Below are positions 1-14,906 of a stretch of 64,000 bases of DNA, piece after piece. A program made the translations under genes and the position numbers. The stretch spans positions 1 through 64,000 of the forward strand of contig NZ_JABMLF010000005.1 in the NCBI RefSeq assembly GCF_013205055.1, read 5' to 3'. This DNA comes from Rathayibacter sp. VKM Ac-2856 (GTDB taxonomy: Bacteria > Actinomycetota > Actinomycetes > Actinomycetales > Microbacteriaceae). Under the pieces are notes generated by a model. It searched no databases, was not told the DNA's origin, and saw only the letters and a program-made list of their open reading frames with translations. Position 1 is the first letter of the stretch. Every line of letters begins with the position of its first letter.

Positions 1-42
1 TCACAAGACCCGGACGGGGTTATAAATTTGGCATTGAACATA

Positions 43-120
43 GTGCACGCTGTTGAGTTCTCAAGAATCGGACACATCCCGCCTCCACACCACAGAAGGT
101 GCTTCACAACGGAAGTGATC
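43..120 (-). promoter_or_regulatory. 16S rRNA leader (antitermination/processing region)
   Basis: On the minus strand this stretch reads TTGAGAACTCAACAGC followed by GTGCAC. That string is typical of the leader just before actinobacterial 16S rRNA genes. It is followed by an AT-rich stretch towards the left edge. The 16S gene should begin just outside the window. Seen: the motif and its orientation. Inferred: the rRNA operon itself. Confidence 0.75.
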
Positions 121-238
121 GAAGATGTTGTACCGAGAGCCGGCCTGAATCAGGCGGGCCGTTCGATTTGTTCGTGTCGCCGAGACCGGGTAGGCTTATT
201 AGAACCGAAGTCCCGATCGCCTCCGTGGCAACTCGACT

Positions 239-266
239 AACTTAGCACATCCGCAGGCCGTGTCAA
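239..266 (-). promoter_or_regulatory. rrn promoter, proximal
   Basis: Minus strand: TTGACA (261-266), a 16-bp spacer, TAAGTT (239-244). The -35 is perfect. The promoter points out of the window at the left edge, towards the expected 16S rRNA gene. Confidence 0.75.
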
Positions 267-377
267 ATCGGCGTCTTCGTGATGCTCGGCGTCAGATCCG
301 GAGATCGTCTGGCCGTCATCGTGCCCGACCGAGGTCGTGCACCGAAGCCGAGGACCTGGATCCTGCGGAGGCTTTGC

Positions 378-406
378 ATCTTACGCTCGCGATCCGCCGC
401 CATCAA
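378..406 (-). promoter_or_regulatory. rrn promoter, middle
   Basis: Minus strand: TTGATG (401-406), a 17-bp spacer, TAAGAT (378-383). Same direction as the proximal rrn promoter, about 139 bp further upstream. Confidence 0.6.
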
Positions 407-525
407 GAGACGAATCTCTAACAGGCTTGAGAGCGAGGGGATGGTCATCGCTTGAGGGGGGCCGGCGGGTCACGATGCTCTGCATCCGACTCTCGCTGTC
501 CGCTCCTTTGGGCTGACGAGGAGTT

Positions 526-555
526 ACATTACGTCGAGGTTTCGCGGCCCTGCAA
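526..555 (-). promoter_or_regulatory. rrn promoter, distal (candidate)
   Basis: Minus strand: TTGCAG (550-555), an 18-bp spacer, TAATGT (526-531). It lies between the end of tyrS and the other two rrn promoters. Weaker match than the other two. The rest of 267-612 holds no gene that I can support. Confidence 0.4.
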
Positions 556-583
556 ATCGCTCGCCGCCCGGGCGTGTCGCGAT

Positions 584-605
584 TCGGCTCCTCGAGACCG
601 AGCCG
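584..605 (-). terminator. Possible terminator of tyrS
   Basis: A hairpin with stem CGGCTC/GAGCCG (extendable by one pair) begins about 10 bp after the tyrS stop. No T-run follows, so this is a weak call. Confidence 0.35.
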
Positions 606-612
606 AGGGGCC

Positions 613-1923
613 TCAGGCGACGAACGCGCCGGCGAAGCTCTTCTTGCCGCGGCGCAGCACGGCGATGCCGTCGATCAGCGGGAGGTCGCCGAGCACGGCG
701 GTCTCGTCCGGCACCACGGTGTTGTTCACCGAGAGTCCGCCCTGGCCGAGCGCGCGCCGCGCCTCGCCGAGACTCGCGACGAGTCCGGTCTCCACGAAGG
801 CCTGCACGACCGGGGTCGACGCGGTCGCCTCGATCGTCGGCACCGCCTGGAGTGCTCCGCGCAGGATGTCCGCGTCGATCCCGTCGAGCGATCCGCGCCC
901 GAAGAGCGCGGTAGACGCGGCGATCACCGAGGACGTCACCGACTCCCCGTGCACGAGTGCGGTCACCTCGCTCGCGAGAGCACGCTGCGCCTCGCGCTTG
1001 AACGGCGCTTCGACACTCGCGCGCTCGAGTCGCTCGATCTCGGTCCGCGGCAGGTAGGTGAAGGTCTTCAGCCGGGCCGCGACATCGCGGTCGTCCGTGT
1101 TGAGCCAGAACTGGTAGAAGGCGTAGGGGCTCGTCAGCGCCGGGTCCAGCCAGACGGCGTTGCCCTCGCTCTTGCCGAACTTCGTGCCGTCGGAGTTCAT
1201 CACCAGCGGAGTCCCGATCGCGTGCACCGACACTCCCTCGGTGCGGTGGATCAGATCCGTCCCGCTGGTGAGGTTGCCCCACTGGTCGCTGCCACCGGTC
1301 TGCAGCACGCAGCCGTACTGCCGGTAGAGCTCGAGGTAGTCCAGCCCCTGCAGGATCTGATAGCTGAACTCCGTGTAGCTGATTCCGGCGTCCGAGTTCA
1401 GGCGCGCGCTCACCGCGTCCTTCTTGAGCATCGTGCCCACCCGGAAGTGCTTGCCGATCTCGCGTAGGAAGTCGATCGCCGACAGCGGCGCCGTCCAGTC
1501 CAGGTTGTTCACCAGGCGCAGGGGGTTCTCCCCCTCGACCGAGAGGAAGCGCGACACCTGCGTCTGCAGGCGGGACACCCACTCGACCACCGTCTCGCGG
1601 GAGTTGAGCGTCCGCTCCGCCGTCGGCCGCGGGTCCCCGATCAGTCCGGTCGATCCCCCGACGAGACCGAGGGGCCGGTGCCCCGCGAGCTGGAGCCTGC
1701 GGAGAACGATCAGCTGCACCAGGTTGCCGAGGTGCAGGCTCGGCGCGGTCGGGTCGAAGCCGCAGTAGTAGGTGATCGGGTCTCCGGCGAGGAGCTCGCG
1801 CAGCGCCTCCGCGTCGGTCGACACGTGGATCGCGCCGCGCCAGACGAGCTCGTCCCACACGTTCTCGAACGAGGGATCGAGCATCGGGGCGGTCGCGGAT
1901 CCACGGGAGTCCTGATCGGTCAC
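613..1923 (-). CDS. tyrS: Tyrosyl-tRNA synthetase
   Basis: Charges tRNA-Tyr with tyrosine in the cytoplasm. Class I signature HLGN is at about residues 64-67 (after CGFDPTAPSL), the KMSKS-like loop is KFGKS, and a C-terminal S4 RNA-binding domain carries GGLSVNN. The start is GTG at 1923 (436 aa). It lies 6 nt after a TACCCT -10 box (1930-1935), so the mRNA is probably leaderless. The longer frame to 2040 would overlap the satD operator and lacks family similarity. ATG 1884 is the alternative start. The gene sits directly upstream of an rRNA operon on the same strand, a known Microbacteriaceae arrangement. Stop TGA at 613-615. Confidence 0.95.
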   Translation of the reverse strand: MTDQDSRGSATAPMLDPSFENVWDELVWRGAIHVSTDAEALRELLAGDPITYYCGFDPTAPSLHLGNLVQLIVLRRLQLAGHRPLGLVGGSTGLIGDPRPTAERTLNSRETVVEWVSRLQTQVSRFLSVEGENPLRLVNNLDWTAPLSAIDFLREIGKHFRVGTMLKKDAVSARLNSDAGISYTEFSYQILQGLDYLELYRQYGCVLQTGGSDQWGNLTSGTDLIHRTEGVSVHAIGTPLVMNSDGTKFGKSEGNAVWLDPALTSPYAFYQFWLNTDDRDVAARLKTFTYLPRTEIERLERASVEAPFKREAQRALASEVTALVHGESVTSSVIAASTALFGRGSLDGIDADILRGALQAVPTIEATASTPVVQAFVETGLVASLGEARRALGQGGLSVNNTVVPDETAVLGDLPLIDGIAVLRRGKKSFAGAFVA

Positions 1924-1929
1924 TCGTCC

Positions 1930-1935
1930 AGGGTA
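1930..1935 (-). promoter_or_regulatory. -10 box of tyrS (leaderless)
   Basis: TACCCT on the minus strand, 6 nt before the GTG start at 1923. No clear -35. It decides the tyrS start. Confidence 0.5.
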
Positions 1936-1960
1936 GCGCGGGGCACCGGCGGCGACCGCC

Positions 1961-2013
1961 GCGCGATCAAGCACTGCGGCTTGATCGCGCGGTATCAAGT
2001 GCGCATACTTGAT
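1961..2013 (+). promoter_or_regulatory. satD operator: four half-sites at 14-bp period, with promoter
   Basis: ATCAAG at 1966-1971, CTTGAT at 1980-1985, ATCAAG at 1994-1999 and CTTGAT at 2008-2013. The half-sites alternate in orientation and start exactly 14 bp apart. The first pair extends to a perfect 11-bp inverted repeat (1961-1971/1980-1990). A promoter TTGATC (1981-1986), 17-bp spacer, CATACT (2004-2009) is embedded, so a bound protein would cover the -35, the spacer and the start site of satD. The arrangement suggests cooperative repression, possibly autoregulation by the HTH protein encoded downstream. That is an inference. Confidence 0.75.
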
Positions 2014-2026
2014 CGGGGAGGTCACC

Positions 2027-2782
2027 GTGTTCGTCATCACCGCCGATCAGCGCGACAGCCGCCACGACGACGACCGGGTCGACCGGGTGATCGCCGAGCT
2101 GCTGGAGGCGCACGAGTCCGCCTTCGTGCTGCCCCCCGAGCGGACGGCCGGCGACGAGTTCCAGTTCGTGCTGGCGGACGCCGACTCCGCCGTCGCCGTG
2201 GTGCTCGCCCTCCACCGATCCGCGCACTGGAGCATCGGCCTGGGCATCGGCGCGATCGAGCGGCCTCTCCCCCGGACGACGAGGGCGGCGCGCGGTGCGG
2301 CCCACTTCGCCGCGAGGCGCGCGGTCGAGGCGGCCAAGGGGCGGGCGACGCGCGTCTCCCTCGATCCGGAAGGGCTCGGGCCGGAGGACTCGGCCGCGGA
2401 CTCCGCCGTCCGCGCCTTCCCCTCGGTCCGCGACGCGCAGGCACTGCTCGATCCGCTGCTGCACCTGCGCGACTCGCGGACCCCCGCAGGCTGGGAGATC
2501 GTCGACCTGCTCGACGCCGGGCTCTCGCAGAAGGACGCGGCCGAGCGTCTCGGCGTCTCCCCGCAGGCGGTGAGCCTCCGGGTCCGCGCGGCGAGCGCCC
2601 GCGCCGACGGGCCGGCGCGCGACGCCCTGGCGCGGCTGCTGACGGTGGTCGACCGTACGCTCGACCCGGACGCGGCGGCGAGCGCCGAGCGCAGCGAGCA
2701 CTCGTCAGGCGGAGCCGCACTCGCGACCGCGTCCGCACCTGCGTCCGCACCTGCATCCCCATCCGAGAGGACCTCCCGATGA
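2027..2782 (+). CDS. satD: SatD family protein with helix-turn-helix
   Basis: A 251-aa protein of the SatD type. It opens with VFVITADQRDSR, typical of the family, then has a nucleotide-cyclase-like middle (TAGDEFQFVL). Near residues 155-190 a helix-turn-helix reads AGLSQKDAAERLGVSPQAVS. The tail is Ala/Ser/Pro-rich and low in complexity. The GTG start at 2027 is chosen because GGGGAGG (2015-2021) precedes it; the TTG at 2009 lies within the operator. The stop overlaps the next ORF by 4 bp, so the two are probably co-translated. The biochemical role of SatD is not established. A DNA-binding regulator acting on its own promoter is my inference from the HTH and the operator. Confidence 0.75.
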   Translation: MFVITADQRDSRHDDDRVDRVIAELLEAHESAFVLPPERTAGDEFQFVLADADSAVAVVLALHRSAHWSIGLGIGAIERPLPRTTRAARGAAHFAARRAVEAAKGRATRVSLDPEGLGPEDSAADSAVRAFPSVRDAQALLDPLLHLRDSRTPAGWEIVDLLDAGLSQKDAAERLGVSPQAVSLRVRAASARADGPARDALARLLTVVDRTLDPDAAASAERSEHSSGGAALATASAPASAPASPSERTSR

Positions 2783-3408
2783 CGGCACTCCCAGCCTCGC
2801 TCCCCGAGACGCTCTCCGTCGCCGTGCAGTCGGCCTCCTGGACCGGAGTGCTCCTGGCACTGGTCGCCGGTGTCGCCGGATCCGTGCTCGCCGTGCGCCT
2901 CCGCCGACCCCCGCTCGGCTGGATCGCACTCGGCGCCGCGGCGACGGCGTTCCTGCTCACCGGAGTCGCCGGCTCCGCCGCTCCCCCGGCCCTCGCCCTC
3001 GCCGTGGTCGTGCTCGCGTTCGTCCTCGCGGTGATCGGCGGCGGCCCGGTCGTGCTGCTGACCCTCGACCTCGCGACCACGGACTCGCGCAGCGGCGCGC
3101 ACGGCGGGATCATGATCGCCGCCACCCAGCGGTCCGGCGCTCCGGGCTCGCCCACCGCCATCGGCCAGCCCATCGAGGTGCTCCGCGGCGGCACGACCAT
3201 CGGAATGCTCGAGCGGATCGCGACCGCGGGCGCCCTGCTCAGCGGGCTGCCGGAGGGGGTCGCGGTGATCGTCGCCGTCAAGGGCGTCGGCCGGTTCAGC
3301 GAGCTGGCGTCGCCGGAGGCGCGGGAGCGCTTCATCATCGGGACCCTCGCGAGCCTCGCCTGGTCGGCGGCACTCGGGATCCTCGCGCGCCTCTACCTGG
3401 CGGGCTGA
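2779..3408 (+). CDS. Membrane protein, DUF3307-like C-terminus, partner of SatD
   Basis: A 209-aa polytopic membrane protein. Hydrophobic segments lie at about residues 15-35, 45-60, 65-95 and near the C-terminus. The C-terminal half reads TTIGMLERI, then GLPEGVAVIVAVKGVGRF and FIIGTLAS. This matches the pattern of DUF3307 proteins (IGxLER...AiGFviAaKsxxRF...iGTLlS), which often lie next to satD genes in Firmicutes. Start ATG 2779 overlaps the satD stop (ATGA) and has GAGAGG upstream at 2765-2770. Its 3' end overlaps the convergent glycosylase gene by 16 bp. Function unknown; the family call is from memory of the motif. Confidence 0.6.
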   Translation: MTALPASLPETLSVAVQSASWTGVLLALVAGVAGSVLAVRLRRPPLGWIALGAAATAFLLTGVAGSAAPPALALAVVVLAFVLAVIGGGPVVLLTLDLATTDSRSGAHGGIMIAATQRSGAPGSPTAIGQPIEVLRGGTTIGMLERIATAGALLSGLPEGVAVIVAVKGVGRFSELASPEARERFIIGTLASLAWSAALGILARLYLAG

Positions 3409-4022
3409 CCTCCGCCGGTCGCCGGGCGACGCCGCGGCACCGCACGGCGGTAGGGCGAGACCGTCGGGTCGCCCGTGATCGAGAACCGCCAGGGGAACGC
3501 GGCGTCCCCGCCCTCGCCGGAGACCCCGGTCCGCGCGGACGTCTCGATCGGCACCGGATGCTCGCGGGGAACCAGCTCGAACGCCCTCGTCATCGGGTCC
3601 CCCGACTCGGCGAGCGCCACCCCGAGCGCCTTGGCGAGCCGCGCGGGACCGCGCGCGAGGTCGCGCGGCCGCACCGGTCCGCGGCGCCGGAGCGCCAGCT
3701 CCTCCCCGACCACCACCTCGCCGGCGCGCAGCAGCACGGCGGAGGCGGTGCCCGCGGGCGAGCAGACCAGGTTCACGCAGGTGTGCATTCCGTAGCTGAA
3801 GTACGCGTAGACCGTTCCGGGCTCCTGGAACATCGGCGCGTTCCGCGGCGATCGGCGCCGGTGCGCATGCGAGCCGGGATCCTCCCCGAGACCGAGGTAC
3901 GCCTCGACCTCGGTGAGCCGCACGCCGACGAGGCCCTCGTCGGTGCGGTGCAGCAGCACGGCGCCGAGCAGGTCCGGCGCCACCTCGAGGGCCGAGCGCG
4001 AGAGATCGACCGGGGCCGGCAT
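3393..4022 (-). CDS. mpg: DNA-3-methyladenine glycosylase (AAG/MPG type)
   Basis: Excises alkylated purines (3-methyladenine, hypoxanthine) to start base excision repair. The 209-aa protein shows the family pattern: RSALEVAPDLLGAVL near the N-terminus, VGVRLTEVEAYLG (catalytic Glu), GTVYAYFSYGMHTCVN and RGPARLAKALGV. The start at ATG 4022 is the usual family start (MPAPVDLSR). It lies 2 bp after the stop of a 48-aa membrane protein, so it is probably translationally coupled to the arg operon end. The 3' end overlaps the convergent membrane-protein gene at 3393-3408. Stop TAG. Confidence 0.9.
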   Translation of the reverse strand: MPAPVDLSRSALEVAPDLLGAVLLHRTDEGLVGVRLTEVEAYLGLGEDPGSHAHRRRSPRNAPMFQEPGTVYAYFSYGMHTCVNLVCSPAGTASAVLLRAGEVVVGEELALRRRGPVRPRDLARGPARLAKALGVALAESGDPMTRAFELVPREHPVPIETSARTGVSGEGGDAAFPWRFSITGDPTVSPYRRAVPRRRPATGGGQPAR

Positions 4023-4024
4023 CC

Positions 4025-8928
<4,904 letters not shown>

Positions 8929-8929
<1 letters not shown>

Positions 8930-10095
8930 CAGCTGGAGTACGCCGAGTTCTCGTGGACGTAGTCGTGGGTGAGGTCGTTCGTCCAGACCGTCGCCGTCGC
9001 GTCGCCCGCGTGCAGGTCGATGTCGACCGAGACCGCGCGCGGGGCGAGGTCGACGAGGTCGCGGCTCTCCCCCGGCTCGCCGGCCCGGCAGACCTGCACG
9101 CCGTTCATCGCCACGTCGATCCCGTAGGGGTCGAACTGAGCGTCGGTCGTGCCGACCGCCGCGAGCACCCGGCCCCAGTTCGGATCGTTGCCGAAGATCG
9201 CGGCCTTGAAGAGGTTGCTCCGCGAGACGGCGCGCGCGACGACGACGGCCTCGTCCTCGGTCGCTGCATGGAGCACCCGGATCGCCACGTCGTGCGCCGC
9301 GCCCTCCGCGTCGGCCTGGAGCTGGAGGGTGAGGTCGCGGCAGACCTCGGTGAGCGCCGCGGTGAACTCGGCCTGCTCGGGGCGCACGCCGCTCGCTCCG
9401 CTCGCCAGGAGCGACACGGTGTCGTTGGTCGACATGCAGCCGTCGGAGTCGAGGCGGTCGAAGGTGACCCGGGTCGCCGAGCGCAGCGCGGTGTCGAGCT
9501 CGGCGGAGTCGAGGACCGCGTCGGTCGTGATGACGACGAGCATCGTCGCGAGACCCGGGGCGAGCATCCCCGCGCCCTTCGCCATGCCGCCGACGCTCCA
9601 GCCCTGCTCGGAGCGGACGCTCGCCTGCTTGGGCACGGTGTCGGTCGTCATGATCGCGCGGGCCGCGGCCTCGCCGGCCTCGGGGCCGGTGGCGTCCTCT
9701 ATCGCAGCGGCTGCCTCGGTCACGCCCGCGGTCAGCTTGCCGAGGTCGAGCTGGTCGCCGATGAGCCCGGTGGAGCAGACGAGGACGTCGCCGGCCGAGA
9801 CGCCGAGGCTCTCCGCGACCGCCTCGGCCGTCGCGTGGGTCACCTGGAATCCCGCGGCCCCGGTGTAGCAGTTGGCTCCGCCGGAGTTCAGCACGATCGC
9901 CGAGACGACGCCGTCCCGCATCACCTGCTCGCTCCAGAGCACCGGGTTCGCCTTGCAGCGGTTGCTGGTGAAGACGGTGGCCGCGTTCTGCAGCGGGCCG
10001 AGGTTGTGCACGAGGGCGAGGTCGCGGGCGCCGGTCGACTTGAGGCCGGCCACGACTCCGGCCGCGGCGAATCCGGCTGGGGCGGTGATGCTCAC
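8929..10095 (-). CDS. argJ: Glutamate N-acetyltransferase / ornithine acetyltransferase
   Basis: Recycles the acetyl group from N-acetylornithine to glutamate. The 388-aa precursor self-cleaves before a nucleophilic threonine. The site is GLA-TMLV, which puts the cleavage between Ala183 and Thr184, right after [11 protein letters not shown]. The presence of argJ and the absence of argE here fit the cyclic pathway. The 3' end overlaps argB by 1 bp and the start overlaps argC by 4 bp. Confidence 0.97.
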
Positions 10096-11138
10096 GGCGC
10101 GACTCCGTTCGTGCTCAGGCCGAGGGTCTCGGGGAGGCCCAGGGCGATGTTGGTCGACTGGATCGCGGCACCGGCGGTGCCCTTGACCAGGTTGTCGAGG
10201 GCGATGACCACGACGGCGCGGCGGGCGCGCTCGTCCACGGCGAGTCCGATCAGCGCGGTGTTCGCGCCGACGGTGTCGGCGGTGCGGGGGAACGTCCCGG
10301 CGGGCAGCAGCTGGACGAAAGGCTCGTCCGCGTACGCCGATTCCCAGGCCTCGCGGACGTCCTCGGCCGAGACGCCGGGCGCGAGGCGGGCGGTCGAGGT
10401 CGCGAGGATGCCCCGCGACATCGGCACGAGGACCGGGGTGAAGGAGATCGAGACCGGACCGGCCCCGGCGAGCGCCAGGTTCTGCCGGATCTCGGGGTTG
10501 TGCCGGTGCCCGCCGCCGACGCCGTAGGCGTGCGCCGAGCCGATCAGCTCGCTCGCCAGCAGGTCGGTGCGCAGGCTCTTGCCCGCACCGGACGGGCCGA
10601 CCGCGAGGACAGACACCAGGTCGGCGGGCTCGATGACGCCGGCGTGCAGACCCGGTGCCAGGCCGAGCGTGATCGCGGTGACGTTGCAGCCGGGGACCGC
10701 GATGCGGCGCACCCCCGCCAGCACGTCGCGCTGGCGACCGGATCCCGGCAGCATCAGCTCGGGCAGGCCGTAGGGCCAGGCTCCAGCGAAGTCGCCGCCG
10801 TAGTAGTCGGCCCAGTCCTGCTCGTCGGTCAGCCGGTGATCGGCGCCGCAGTCGACCACGAGGACGTCGTCGGGCAGGGTCGCCGTGATCTCCCCCGACT
10901 TGCCGTGCGGCAGCGCGAGGAAGACGACGTCGTGGCCGGCGAGGTTCTCGGTCGTCGTGTCGACGAGCTCGAGGTGGCGGAGCGAGCGCAGGTGCGGCTG
11001 GACGGCCGCGAGGGGCTGACCGGCGTTCGAGTGCGCCGTCACCGTGCGCACCTCGAACTCGGGGTGATCGGCCAGCAGGCGCAGCAGCTCGCCGCCCGCG
11101 TAGCCGCTCGCTCCGGCCACCGCCACGGAAAAAGTCAT
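10092..11138 (-). CDS. argC: N-acetyl-gamma-glutamyl-phosphate reductase
   Basis: NADPH-dependent reduction of acetylglutamyl phosphate. At 348 aa it has the N-terminal Rossmann motif [16 protein letters not shown] and the catalytic Cys in VPGCNVTAI. First gene of argCJBDFH. No Shine-Dalgarno is visible before the ATG at 11138. Instead a TAGGCT -10 box ends 7 nt upstream (11146-11151), so the operon mRNA is probably leaderless. Confidence 0.97.
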   Translation of the reverse strand: MTFSVAVAGASGYAGGELLRLLADHPEFEVRTVTAHSNAGQPLAAVQPHLRSLRHLELVDTTTENLAGHDVVFLALPHGKSGEITATLPDDVLVVDCGADHRLTDEQDWADYYGGDFAGAWPYGLPELMLPGSGRQRDVLAGVRRIAVPGCNVTAITLGLAPGLHAGVIEPADLVSVLAVGPSGAGKSLRTDLLASELIGSAHAYGVGGGHRHNPEIRQNLALAGAGPVSISFTPVLVPMSRGILATSTARLAPGVSAEDVREAWESAYADEPFVQLLPAGTFPRTADTVGANTALIGLAVDERARRAVVVIALDNLVKGTAGAAIQSTNIALGLPETLGLSTNGVAP

Positions 11139-11145
11139 GCCCGAG

Positions 11146-11151
11146 AGCCTA
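11146..11151 (-). promoter_or_regulatory. -10 box of argC (leaderless)
   Basis: TAGGCT on the minus strand, 7 nt before the argC ATG. No convincing -35 is seen, and no ARG box palindrome could be recognised in 11139-11190. Confidence 0.5.
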
Positions 11152-11190
11152 CTCGCTGGCGGGACCCGCCTCCGCCGGACGGGGCGGGGC

Positions 11191-11214
11191 GGCCGCCGGC
11201 CGGAGCCGGCGGCC
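11191..11214 (-). terminator. Terminator of pheST
   Basis: Perfect 10-bp stem GGCCGCCGGC/GCCGGCGGCC with a 4-nt loop, 5 bp after the pheT stop at 11220. It separates pheST from argC. Confidence 0.7.
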
Positions 11215-11219
11215 GGGCC

Positions 11220-13750
11220 TCACGCGCGGGGCTGCGCGCCGAAGCGCTCGGCGGCCAGAGCGGTGCCGCTCTCCTTCGCCGCGCTGGCCTCCGCCGCGGT
11301 CAGGGTGCGGTCGGCAGCGCGGAAGCGCAGGGCGAACGTGAGCGACTTCGACCCCTCGGCGACACCCGCACCGCGGTAGTCGTCGACCAGGCGGATCGCC
11401 TCGAGCAGCTCTCCGGCGCCCTCGGCCACGGCGGCCTGCAGGTCGGCCGCAGCAACGGCGACCGGGACGACCAGCGAGAGGTCCTGCGTCGCCGCGGGCA
11501 GCGCCCCGACCGGGCGCGCCACGACGAGCCGGCCGGCACGGGCGATCAGCGGATCGAGGTCGAGCTCGACCACCGCCACGCGGTGCGGCAGGTCGAGGTC
11601 GTCGGCGAGCGACGGGAGGATCTCCCCCGCGTAGCCGATCACGGCGTCCTCGAGCAGCACCTCGGCGGTGCGGCCGGGGTGCAGGGCGGCGTGCGAGCCC
11701 TGGCGGATCCGCAGCTCGACACCCGAGGCGGCAGCGACACCGCGGACGACGTCGAGGGCGTCGCGCCAGTCGAAGTCGCGCGCCGCGACGCCGGGCTGGC
11801 GCTCGAGCGCCGCACCGGTCAGCAGCGCCGCCACGTGCAGCGGCTGCCGCGGGATGCCCGCGTTAAGCGCCGCCTCGATCTCGGCCGACGGCCGGGCGCC
11901 CGCGAGGGGCAGCGGTCCGGAGCCGAACGGGCGGTCGCTCTGCGGCAGGAAGACCGAGCCCATCTCGTACACGGCGAGATCGACCAGACCGCGCGAGCGG
12001 TTGCGCGCCGCGACCTGCACGAGACCGGGCAGGAGCGAGAGCCGCAGCTGCCCCGCCGTCGCGTCGAGCGGGTTCGCCAGGGCGACCTGCTGGACCGGCT
12101 CGCCGTCGACGGAGCCGAAGCGGTCGTTCATCGCGCGGGAGAGGAACGGATACGACAGGACCTCCACCAGACCGGCCGCGGCCAGCGACTGCGCGACCGT
12201 GCGGCGCAGACGCTGCCCCGCGGTGAGGCCGCGGCCGGGAGGCGCGACGGGGAGGATCGACGGGATGCGGTCGTAGCCGGTGATCCGGGCGACCTCCTCC
12301 GCGAGGGTGGCGCGGTCGGTCAGGTCGGGACGCCAGCTCGGCGGCGTCACGAGCAGGCCCGCTCCGCCGTCCGCGACGCTCGCGCCGATCTCGGCCAGGG
12401 CGCCGCGGATCTCGTCCGGCGTGTACTCGAGGCCGATCAGCCCGGAGACGTAGCCGTCGGGGAGCTCGATGGCCTCCGCGCTGCCCGCCTCGGCGAGCGC
12501 GGAGCCCAGCTCGTCGGCGGTGCCGCCCGCGAGCTCGACCAGCAGCTGGACCGCGCGCGCGGCCGCGACCGGCGCGACCAGCGGGTCGACGCCGCGCTCG
12601 AAGCGGCGCGACGCCTCGCTCGGCAGCTTGTGCCGGCGGGCCGTCCTCGCGATCGAGACCGGGTCGAAGTTCGCGGCCTCGATCAGCACGTCGGCCGTCG
12701 TGTCCGTGATCTCGGTGCGGGCGCCGCCCATGACGCCGGCCAGCCCGATCGGCCCGCCGTCGTCGGTGATCAGCAGGTCCTCCGCGTGCAGGCGGCGGGT
12801 CTGGCCGTCGAGCGTCTCCAGCGTCTCGCCGGAGCGGGCCCGGCGGACGACGATGCCGCCCTCGAGCCGCTCGAGGTCGTAGCCGTGCAGCGGCTGCCCG
12901 AGCTCGAACATGACGTAGTTCGTGATGTCGACGACGAGCGAGATCGAGCGGACGCCGGCGAGGCGGAGGCGCGCGATCATCCACGGCGGGGTCGGCCGCG
13001 ACGGGTCGATGCCGCGCACGACACGGGTGACGAAGACGGAGGAGCCGACGCGCCCGCGGATCGGGGCGTCGTCCTCGACCGCGACGGGGAAGACCGGCGC
13101 GGAGTCGAGGCGCTCGGGCGCGCTGATCGCGAGAGCCGGGTCGCGGAAGGCGGCGCCCGTCGCGTGGGCGTACTCGCGGGCGATGCCGCGGATCGAGAAG
13201 GCGTAGCCGCGGTCCGGGGTGACGTTGACCTCGACAGCGGCGTCGTCCAGGCCGAGCAGGGCGATCGCGTCGGTGCCGACCTCGGGGTCGATGCCGAGGC
13301 TCGCCAGGCGGAGGATGCCCTCGTGGTCGTCGCCGAGGCCGAGCTCGCGGGTGGACGCGATCATGCCGTCGGAGACGTGGCCGTAGGTCTTCCGCGCCGA
13401 GATCGGGAACGGCCCGGGCAGCACGGCACCGGGGAGCGACACCACGACCTTGTCACCGGCCGCGAAGTTGTGCGCGCCGCAGACGATGCCGCGGACGTCG
13501 TCGCCGCCGTCCGCCGCGCGCTCGCCCTCGGGCGCGACGCGGACGGTGCACCAGTTGATCGTCTTGCCGTTCTTCTGCGGCTCGGGCACCAGGTCGAGGA
13601 CCTCGCCGACGACGACGGGGCCGGACACCTCGAAGCGGTGGACGTCCTCCTCCTCGAGGCCGACCGACACGAGCGCCGCGTGCACGGCCTCGGTCGTGAC
13701 GCCCTGCTCGAGGTCCACGTACTCGCCCAGCCAGCTCAGCGGGATGCGCA

Positions 13751-13751
<1 letters not shown>
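11220..13751 (-). CDS. pheT: Phenylalanyl-tRNA synthetase beta chain
   Basis: Large subunit of the (alpha-beta)2 enzyme; binds tRNA-Phe and edits Tyr-tRNA-Phe. The 843-aa chain has in order an N-terminal region (MRIPLSWLGEYVDL), an EMAP/tRNA-binding domain (VVGEVLDLVPEP..., VCGAHNF), the B3/B4 editing domain, B5 and the C-terminal FDX-ACB anticodon-binding domain. The start ATG 13751 overlaps the pheS stop by one base. The longer open frame upstream is a shadow within pheS. Confidence 0.97.
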
Positions 13752-14791
<1,040 letters not shown>

Positions 14792-14799
14792 GATCCCCC

Positions 14800-14805
14800 A
14801 GTGTA
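14800..14805 (-). promoter_or_regulatory. -10 box of pheST (leaderless)
   Basis: TACACT on the minus strand, 8 nt before the GTG start of pheS. Confidence 0.5.
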
Positions 14806-14906
14806 GGGATGCCTCGCGCGGCCCGCTGGCCCGACGCTCGCACCCCGCCGATCGCGGGTCGGCCCCTCCGCTGCGGATCGCGAACCGACTCCACTCCAGC
14901 GGCCGA

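Noticed and set aside
1924-2040. Longer tyrS start at 2040
   Set aside because: It would run through the satD operator and adds about 39 residues without TyrS similarity; a -10 box lies 6 nt before GTG 1923.
10092-11190. ARG box or ArgR gene
   Set aside because: No convincing palindrome upstream of argC and no argR frame in the window.
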